Of a stretch of DNA of 11,535 nt, positions 7,103 through 11,535 are shown one piece after another (the stretch's first letter is position 1; each line of letters begins with the position of its first letter). The stretch is taken from NCBI GenBank assembly GCA_937872165.1, contig CALMOR010000104.1, positions 6,415-17,949 on the forward strand. Direction: 5' to 3'. Made by a program: the position numbers and the translations under genes. The stretch comes from an uncultured Burkholderiales bacterium (GTDB taxonomy: Bacteria > Pseudomonadota > Gammaproteobacteria > Burkholderiales > Burkholderiaceae_D). Below the pieces are notes generated by a model that was not told the DNA's origin, did not search any database, and worked only from the letters and a program-made list of their open reading frames with translations.

Positions 7103-8002
7103 TCAGCCGCCGGCCGCGGCGTCGAACGCGATCGTCATCGCGAAGTCGCGCGACTGTCCCGGCGCGACGACGACGATACCCGGCTTGTCGAAGACATCGC
7201 CGTCGAAACCGACCGGATCGGCGGTGCCCTGCCAGGGTTCGATGCAGATGAACGCCGCGCCGCCCGGCTTCGTCCAGACCCCCAGCGTCGGGAAGCCGTC
7301 GAAGCCCACGTCGAGGTGCGGGCCGCGCGCCGCGCCGTAGCGCACGGACCGGCTCGCGAGGCGATCGAAGATCAGCGCGTCGTCGTCGAAGAGCGCGTCG
7401 CGCAGCGCCAGCGTGTCGCCGACGACCGGGGTCGATCGCGGCTCGGCGAGGAGCAGTCCGTCTCCGTCGAGACGGCGGACCGCTGCCGGCTCGTCGCGTT
7501 CGAAGCGGAGGCGATGTTCCGCTCGTGCCTCGCCGTACGGCAGCGGCCAGCGGAACGCGGGATGGAAGCCGAGACTGGCAGGCATCGGCCGGCGGTCGTT
7601 GTTGGTGACGGTCGCGACGACCCGCAGCGTCGCGGCCTCGAGGGCGAAGGCGACTTCCAGAACGAACTCGAACGGATACGAGGCGCGCGTCTCGTCGTTC
7701 GCCGCGAGCGTCATGCGCACCGACGTCTCGTCGCGCGCCACGATCGCGAACGCCGATCGTCGTGCGAACCCGTGGCGCGGCATCGCGTGGAAGCGGCCGT
7801 CGAGCCGGTAGCCCCCGCCCGTCGACGCGCCGATGAACGGGAACAGGATCGGCGCGCGGCCGGCCCACACCGTCGGATCGCCGTCCCACTGCAACGGGCG
7901 CCCCTGCGGATCGCTGAGATTCTGCAGTTCCGCACCCATCGTCGAGACGTCCGCCGAAAGGACATCGGAAGCGATGTGAACGGTCTGGATCGCGTTGGTC
8001 AC
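7103..8002 (-). CDS. Aldose 1-epimerase family protein, LacX-like
   Basis: Predicted cytoplasmic mutarotase-fold protein of 299 aa, interconverting the alpha and beta anomers of an aldose or of a related sugar phosphate. Start is GTG at 8002, with GGAG 8 nt upstream; the first in-frame ATG (residue 22) would cut off conserved sequence. Family marks: GAELQNLSDPQGRPLQWDGD (23-42), APILFPFIG (50-58), MPRHGFARRS (74-83) with His77, LGFHPAFRWPL (144-154) with His147 as likely acid, and FICIEPWQGTAD (251-262) with Glu255 as likely base. The short length and the WAGRAPILFP and IEPWQG phrases place it in the LacX branch rather than with GalM. The downstream neighbour is a glycosyltransferase only 9 nt away, so the pair probably shares a transcript and a sugar-related task. 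True substrate is unknown; some members of the fold act on hexose-6-phosphates. Confidence 0.92.
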   Translation of the reverse strand: MTNAIQTVHIASDVLSADVSTMGAELQNLSDPQGRPLQWDGDPTVWAGRAPILFPFIGASTGGGYRLDGRFHAMPRHGFARRSAFAIVARDETSVRMTLAANDETRASYPFEFVLEVAFALEAATLRVVATVTNNDRRPMPASLGFHPAFRWPLPYGEARAEHRLRFERDEPAAVRRLDGDGLLLAEPRSTPVVGDTLALRDALFDDDALIFDRLASRSVRYGAARGPHLDVGFDGFPTLGVWTKPGGAAFICIEPWQGTADPVGFDGDVFDKPGIVVVAPGQSRDFAMTIAFDAAAGG

Positions 8003-8227
8003 CTGCCCTGCTCCGGTCGTTAGGTCACGGCCATCATCGTCGATCCGGCAACGAAGCGCATTTCGTGGACTTGCGCTGTATCGGCTTCGTGGTCGATCGC
8101 TATGGGAGCTTTACCTATCGGACGGCGGCCGCCGATCGCCCATCTTGACGCCGGCCCACGCATGCGCCCGACCTGTTCGGCTGCGGGAGGACCACCGGCA
8201 CGATCGAGGGCGCCCGACGCCCACTAC
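8003..8227. other. Divergent intergenic region
   Basis: This region separates the leftward epimerase gene from the rightward repeat-protein gene and must hold promoters for both. I see TTGACG at about 8147-8152 but no matching -10 box; TTGCGC at about 8069-8074 is likewise unpaired. The open frame crossing it is a shadow. No hairpin or tRNA stands out. Confidence 0.5.
8011..8014 (-). promoter_or_regulatory. Ribosome binding site deciding the GTG start of the epimerase gene
   Basis: Read on the minus strand, GGAG lies 8 nt before GTG 8002. This supports the GTG over the later ATG at codon 22. Confidence 0.6.
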
Positions 8228-8233
8228 GAGGAG
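8228..8233 (+). promoter_or_regulatory. Strong Shine-Dalgarno of the Cys-pair repeat protein
   Basis: GAGGAG lies 5 nt before ATG 8239 and 8 nt before the adjoining in-frame ATG 8242. The spacing slightly favours 8242, which would drop only the first Met. Confidence 0.75.
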
Positions 8234-8238
8234 AAGTC

Positions 8239-8784
8239 ATGATGCAGATCCGAAATCAAGTCCAGGCGGCCGGCATCGGCCTGATGCTCGCGTTGAGCGC
8301 ATCGACGTTCGCGGCGACGAGAGCCGACTACAACGCGGCCAAGGACCGGGCCGACGCCGACTACAAGGCCGCGACCGACGCCTGCAAGAGCCTCGCCGGC
8401 AATCCCAAGGACATCTGCGTCGCCGACGCGAAGGCGGCGCGCGTGAAGACCACCGCGATGGCCGAGGCGGACTACAAGAACACGCCGAAGGCACGCGAGG
8501 ACGCGATGGGCAACGTGGCCGACGCCGAGTACGACGCGGCCAAGCAGCGCTGCGATGCGAAGACCGGCAACGAGAAGGACGTCTGCATCAAGGAAGCGAA
8601 GGCCGCGCAGACGAAGACCAAGGCCGACGCCAAGGCCGCGCAGAAATCCTCGGTCGCGCGCAACGACGCCGCGGACGACAAGCGCGATGCGGACTACAAG
8701 GTGGCGTTGGAGAAGTGCGACGCGTTCGCCGGTGCGGCAAAGGACAACTGTCAGGCCTCGGCAAAGGCGAGTTATCACAAGTAG
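8239..8784 (+). CDS. Secreted Lys/Ala/Asp-rich protein with three C-x10-C repeats, function unknown
   Basis: Protein of 181 aa (180 if ATG 8242 is used). An N-terminal signal peptide is clear (hydrophobic 9-22, likely cleavage after Ala25), so it acts in the periplasm or outside. The mature chain is a threefold repeat: residues 40-67, 96-123 and 151-178 each follow A-[DE]-Y-[KD]-x-A-x3-C-x10-C-x3-AKA-[AS]. The six cysteines (49/60, 105/116, 160/171) are the only ones in the protein and each pair is exactly 11 apart, with a KD or KDxC inside; they probably form one local disulphide per helical hairpin. Between repeats lie charged linkers such as AEADYKNTPKAREDAM (75-90). Similar proteins occur in Burkholderiales and are sometimes labelled 'cell envelope biogenesis protein TolA' because of Ala/Lys bias, but no TolA domain is visible here. 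It stands alone, with a strong ribosome site before it and a terminator after it, which suggests good expression. Confidence 0.88.
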   Translation: MMQIRNQVQAAGIGLMLALSASTFAATRADYNAAKDRADADYKAATDACKSLAGNPKDICVADAKAARVKTTAMAEADYKNTPKAREDAMGNVADAEYDAAKQRCDAKTGNEKDVCIKEAKAAQTKTKADAKAAQKSSVARNDAADDKRDADYKVALEKCDAFAGAAKDNCQASAKASYHK

Positions 8785-8805
8785 GGCGATCGTTCTCGTC
8801 CGGAG

Positions 8806-8829
8806 GGCTCCGCCGGTCGGAGCCTTTTT
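8806..8829 (+). terminator. Rho-independent terminator
   Basis: Perfect 7-bp stem GGCTCCG (8806-8812) / CGGAGCC (8818-8824) with loop CCGGT, followed directly by five T (8825-8829). It sits 21 nt after the stop of the repeat-protein gene and ends that transcript. Confidence 0.9.
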
Positions 8830-8868
8830 CCATCGTGCACGAGCAGCCTGACCGGGGGAGCCCCGCGC

Positions 8869-8884
8869 CGAGTCGTTAGACTCG
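8869..8884. promoter_or_regulatory. Inverted repeat upstream of the H-NS-like gene
   Basis: CGAGTC-GTTA-GACTCG: a perfect 6-bp inverted repeat with a 4-nt spacer, 27 nt before the ATG at 8912. It has no T tail, so it is not a terminator. It could be an operator or a leader hairpin near the ribosome site of the gene, which lacks an evident Shine-Dalgarno. Confidence 0.4.
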
Positions 8885-8911
8885 CGTCTCACCCGAACTC
8901 CTTCGCCGTGC

Positions 8912-9199
8912 ATGACCACCTTCCGCGAATTCCAGGCCGAGCTCGAAGCGCTGCATCGACAGGCCGAACGAACCCGCCGCATGGACAAGGCGGCCGCGCT
9001 CGAACGCATCCGGGCGCTGATCGCCGAGTACGACCTGCAGCCGGCCGAGCTCGGACTGGAGGTCGACGAACCGATGCGCGCGAGCACGCTCGCAGCCAAG
9101 TACCGCGATCCGTTGACCGGCGCGACCTGGAGCGGTCGGGGGCGTCCGCCGCGATGGCTCCACGGCAAGGACCGGACCGCCTACCTCGTCCGGGACTAG
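8912..9199 (+). CDS. H-NS family nucleoid-associated DNA-binding protein
   Basis: Small nucleoid protein of 95 aa, expected to oligomerise on A+T-rich DNA and silence transcription. The N-terminal half (about 3-40) is a charged, leucine-patterned helix suited to coiled-coil dimerisation. After a linker (41-58), the C-terminal DNA-binding module has KYRDPLTG (63-70) and TWSGRGRPPRWL (72-83), the conserved core of the family, with an AT-hook-like RGRPP at 76-80 that inserts in the minor groove. The length fits the short betaproteobacterial H-NS/BpH3 type. Only three lysines are present (26, 63, 86). Starts at ATG 8912 with no clear ribosome site. It converges on a SET methyltransferase gene with 15 nt between the stops and no room for a terminator, so the two transcripts probably overlap. 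Confidence 0.93.
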   Translation: MTTFREFQAELEALHRQAERTRRMDKAAALERIRALIAEYDLQPAELGLEVDEPMRASTLAAKYRDPLTGATWSGRGRPPRWLHGKDRTAYLVRD

Positions 9200-9214
9200 C
9201 GCAGGGCGGAGCGA

Positions 9215-9634
9215 TCAGAGTTCGCGGATTCCCATCTCGTCGAACCAGAAGCGATCGCTGGACGTGGGGCCGCCGTCGTCGGAATCGTAATTGATGGTCA
9301 GCTCGGTGCCTTCTCCCACCGCGGCCACCGCGTAGAAGCGCATCAGGAGGTTGTCGCGGTCCGCTTCGTAGCGCACGTTCGCGGGGTTCGCGTGGTTGTA
9401 GAAACTGCCGAGGCCGAGCACGTGGGCATGGAACGGCAGGCGTTCGTCGTCGTCCGACCAGTTGAACACGACCCGCTGCAGTTCCGGACTGAGCCGGTCG
9501 AACGACATGCGGTACGGCAGCACGTCGCAGACCTCGAGCAGTTCGCCTTCGGCCAGGTCGCGCGTCGCGAACACGCCGCGGCCCCGCGGGGTGCCGGTAT
9601 CGGCGACGTGGATCTTGGGCGGTTGCGAAGTCAT
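9215..9634 (-). CDS. SET-domain protein lysine methyltransferase
   Basis: A 139-aa protein that is almost wholly a SET domain, predicted to transfer methyl from S-adenosylmethionine to protein lysines. Motifs in order: GRGVFATRDLAEGELLE (18-34), the SAM-binding start; FYNHANPANVRYE (78-90), in the place of the usual NHS-x-x-PN knot motif (N80-H81, P84-x-N86); and GEGTELTINYD (107-117) with the catalytic Tyr116. It has a single cysteine (36), so the zinc-binding post-SET region of eukaryotic enzymes is absent; the tail DRFWFDEMGIREL may complete the substrate channel. Such stand-alone SET proteins occur in bacteria, and in Chlamydia one modifies histone-like proteins. Substrate here is unknown; the convergent H-NS-like gene is a suggestive neighbour. 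Start at ATG 9634 has no clear Shine-Dalgarno. Confidence 0.9.
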   Translation of the reverse strand: MTSQPPKIHVADTGTPRGRGVFATRDLAEGELLEVCDVLPYRMSFDRLSPELQRVVFNWSDDDERLPFHAHVLGLGSFYNHANPANVRYEADRDNLLMRFYAVAAVGEGTELTINYDSDDGGPTSSDRFWFDEMGIREL

Positions 9635-9662
9635 CGTGCCGGGCAGCGGGGCGGTCGTGCGA

Positions 9663-9684
9663 TTGATAGTATCTGCCCAGGCAG
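9663..9684. promoter_or_regulatory. Candidate promoter and operator between the SET gene and the second RND gene
   Basis: In the 154-nt divergent gap, CTGCC-CA-GGCAG (9673-9684) is a perfect 12-bp inverted repeat. On the minus strand TACTAT (9671-9666) could be a -10 box for the SET gene about 32 nt upstream of its ATG; the palindrome would then lie between -10 and -35. On the plus strand TTGATA (9663-9668) matches five of six -35 bases but lacks a -10 partner at 17 bp. All of this is tentative. Confidence 0.35.
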
Positions 9685-9777
9685 GAAGTTCCGCCGCCGT
9701 ACCGACTCCCGCCGCACCGTCCGCGATCGCCGCGGCCTTCCGGCCGCCTCTTCATGAGCGTCCTTTCATCGTCCGCC

Positions 9778-9782
9778 GAGGA
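9778..9782 (+). promoter_or_regulatory. Shine-Dalgarno deciding the TTG start of the second RND gene
   Basis: GAGGA lies 6 nt before TTG 9789. No ATG or GTG in this frame lies near the conserved N-terminus, so this site picks the TTG. Confidence 0.6.
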
Positions 9783-9788
9783 TTCCGC

Positions 9789-11535
9789 TTGCTGATCGGC
9801 ATCGTCCGCGTCGCGCTGCAGCGCCCCTACACGTTCATCGTGCTGGCGCTGCTGCTGCTCATCATCGGGCCGCTGGCCGCGTTGCGCACGCCGACCGACA
9901 TCTTCCCCGAGATCCGCATCCCGGTGATCGCGGTCGCATGGCAGTTCACGGGCCTTCCGCCCGAACAGATGAACGGGCGCATCACGACGCTCTACGAACG
10001 CAGCCTGACGACGACCGTCAACGACATCGAGCACATCGAGGCCAACTCGTACGCGGGTATCGGCATCGTCAAGATCTTCTTCCAGCCCGGCGTCAACATC
10101 GCCGTCGCCAACGCGCAGGTCGCGTCGATCTCGCAGACGGTGCTGCGACAGATGCCGCCGGGGATCACGCCGCCGCTGATCCTGAACTACAGCGCGTCGA
10201 CCGTCCCCATCCTGCAGCTCGCGTTGTCCGGCAAGGGCCTGTCCGAGCAGAACCTCTTCGACATCGCGGTCAACACGCTGCGGCCGCCGCTGGTCACGGT
10301 GCCCGGTGCGGCCATTCCCTTCCCGTACGGCGGCAAGCAGCGACTCGTGCAGATCGACCTCGACACGTCGGCGATCCAGGCGCGCGGCCTGTCCGCACAG
10401 GACGTCGCCAACGCGCTCGCCGCTCAGAACCTCATCATCCCGATCGGCACGCAGAAGATCGGCAGCTTCGAGTACACGCTGCAGCTCAACAACGCACCGT
10501 CGGTGATCGCCGAGCTCGGCAACCTGCCGATCAAGGTCGTCAACGGCACGACCGTTTACATCCGCGACGTCGCCAACGTCCACGACGGCAATTCGCCGCA
10601 GACCAACATCGTCCACGTCGACGGCGGTCGCTCGGTGCTGATGTCGGTGCTGAAGAACGGTGCCACGTCGCCGCTCGCGATCGTCGACGGCATTCGTGCG
10701 AAGGCGCAGCAGGTCAAGGCGTCGCTGCCCGACAACCTCGTCGTGTCGCCGATCAACGACCAGTCGATCTTCGTCAGGGCCGCGATCAGCGGCGTCGCGG
10801 TCGAAGGAGCCATCGCGGCCGCGCTGACGAGCCTGATGATCCTGCTCTTCCTCGGCAGCTGGCGCTCGACGATCATCATCGCGGTGTCGATTCCGCTGTC
10901 GATCCTCGGCTCAATCATCGCGCTTTCGGCGATCGGCGAGACGCTCAACATCATGACCCTCGGCGGCCTCGCGCTCGCGGTCGGCATCCTGGTCGACGAC
11001 GCGACGGTGACCATCGAGAACATCAACTGGCATCTCGAGCACGGCAAGGACGTGGAGACCGCGATCATGGACGGCGCGCGCCAGATCGTCGGTCCGGCCT
11101 TCGTCTCGCTGCTCTGCATCTGCATCGTGTTCGTGCCGATGTTCTTCCTGCAGGGCGTCTCGCGCTTCCTGTTCGTGCCGCTGGCCGAAGCCGTCATGTT
11201 CGCGATGGCGTGCTCGTTCGTCCTGTCGCGCACGCTGGTGCCGACGATGTCGAAGTTCCTGCTGCGCGCGCACGACCCGCACGCGGCGCCCGACGGCCGG
11301 ACCCGCAATCCGCTGGTCCGCTTCCAGCGCGCCTTCGAGGCGCGCTTCGAGCGCATCCGCGCCGGCTACAAGGAACTGCTCGGCATGGCCCTCGCGCATC
11401 GTCCCGTCGTGATCGTCGTGTTCATCGCGCTGGTCGTCCTCTCGTTCGGACTCGTGCCCTTCCTCGGCAGCAACTTCTTCCCGGCGGTCGACGGCGGCCA
11501 GATCCTGATGCATGCGCGCGTGCCGGTCGGCACGC
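9789..11535 (+). CDS. RND efflux permease, HAE-1-like, distinct from the first pump (partial, runs off the right edge)
   Basis: Inner-membrane proton-driven exporter; the first 582 residues are present, of an expected ~1030-1060. From TTG 9789 the product starts (M)LIGIVRVALQRPYTFIVL, giving the usual short amphipathic start and TM1 (about 14-31), then RTPTDIFPEIRIPVIAVAWQ (33-52) and GLPPEQMNGRITTLYERSL. The TM4 proton-relay aspartates are D403-D404 in GILVDDATVTIENI. The last part seen, VPFLGSNFFPAVDGGQILMH, is the periplasmic region after TM7. It differs clearly from the first permease (PTDIFPEIRIPVIAV against PLPQVDFPTIQVSAN), so this is not a recent duplication. No adaptor gene precedes it; partners would have to be downstream or elsewhere. 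The start is not certain, as the frame is open further upstream. Confidence 0.93.
   Translation, partial: MLIGIVRVALQRPYTFIVLALLLLIIGPLAALRTPTDIFPEIRIPVIAVAWQFTGLPPEQMNGRITTLYERSLTTTVNDIEHIEANSYAGIGIVKIFFQPGVNIAVANAQVASISQTVLRQMPPGITPPLILNYSASTVPILQLALSGKGLSEQNLFDIAVNTLRPPLVTVPGAAIPFPYGGKQRLVQIDLDTSAIQARGLSAQDVANALAAQNLIIPIGTQKIGSFEYTLQLNNAPSVIAELGNLPIKVVNGTTVYIRDVANVHDGNSPQTNIVHVDGGRSVLMSVLKNGATSPLAIVDGIRAKAQQVKASLPDNLVVSPINDQSIFVRAAISGVAVEGAIAAALTSLMILLFLGSWRSTIIIAVSIPLSILGSIIALSAIGETLNIMTLGGLALAVGILVDDATVTIENINWHLEHGKDVETAIMDGARQIVGPAFVSLLCICIVFVPMFFLQGVSRFLFVPLAEAVMFAMACSFVLSRTLVPTMSKFLLRAHDPHAAPDGRTRNPLVRFQRAFEARFERIRAGYKELLGMALAHRPVVIVVFIALVVLSFGLVPFLGSNFFPAVDGGQILMHARVPVGT

Noticed and set aside
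6228..8023. Long open frames of 553 (minus) and 529 (plus) codons over the glycosyltransferase and epimerase genes
   Set aside because: Both conflict with two genes that have clear family motifs; their own translations are Arg-rich and carry none.
8239..8784. Naming the repeat protein TolA
   Set aside because: Resemblance is only in Ala/Lys content; there is no N-terminal membrane anchor retained after cleavage, no TolA domain III, and no tol neighbours.
7995..8879. A 294-codon rightward frame overlapping the Cys-pair repeat protein
   Set aside because: It is in a different frame; the 8239 frame has the signal peptide, a strong ribosome site and precise protein repeats, while this one is Arg/Gly-rich.
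8889..10616. Leftward 575-codon open frame
   Set aside because: It runs through the H-NS-like gene, the SET gene and the RND gene in wrong frames, with low-complexity Arg/Asp-rich sequence.

Overview
The window is from a GC-rich (by eye about two thirds G+C) Gram-negative bacterium, most likely a betaproteobacterium of the order Burkholderiales. The evidence is two RND-type efflux permeases with an outer-membrane lipoprotein, a short H-NS-type nucleoid protein ending in the betaproteobacterial-style KYRDP...TWSGRGRPPRWL motif, and a periplasmic Cys-pair repeat protein of a kind I associate with Burkholderiales. The genus cannot be fixed from the sequence alone.

Layout. (1) Positions 1-5328, minus strand: a tripartite multidrug efflux operon transcribed leftwards as outer-membrane factor (NodT/OprM type), then periplasmic adaptor (MdtA type), then RND permease (MdtB/MdtC type, cut by the left edge). 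The first two genes overlap by 4 nt (GTGA); the last two are 10 nt apart. (2) Positions 5329-5812: 484 nt without a gene. It holds an A+T-rich island that is a candidate control region for the efflux operon, several palindromes, a REP-like segment, and two tandem copies of a 38-39 bp repeat. (3) Positions 5813-8002, minus strand: a two-gene unit, a LacX-type aldose 1-epimerase-like protein followed 9 nt later by a GT1-fold glycosyltransferase that strongly resembles rhamnosyltransferase RhlB. (4) Positions 8239-8784, plus strand: a secreted Lys/Ala/Asp-rich protein built from three ~55-residue repeats, each with a C-x10-C pair, followed by a clear intrinsic terminator. (5) Positions 8912-9199 (plus), an H-NS-like nucleoid protein, converging with 9215-9634 (minus), a compact SET-domain protein lysine methyltransferase; the stops are 15 nt apart. 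(6) From 9789 to the right edge, plus strand: a second RND permease of a different branch from the first, with a probable TTG start.

How they fit together. The first operon codes for a complete envelope-spanning drug/solute exporter; a second RND permease gene may lie just beyond the left edge, as in mdtABC or muxABC. The second RND gene begins its own unit, so its partner subunits would have to lie to the right or elsewhere. The epimerase/glycosyltransferase pair suggests sugar processing coupled to glycosylation of a lipid or other acceptor. The pairing of a nucleoid protein with a SET methyltransferase is the most thought-provoking arrangement here, because bacterial SET enzymes are known to methylate histone-like proteins. 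I see no clearly new multi-gene system, no phage or transposase genes, no CRISPR array, and no rRNA or tRNA genes. Most of the window reads as ordinary chromosome.
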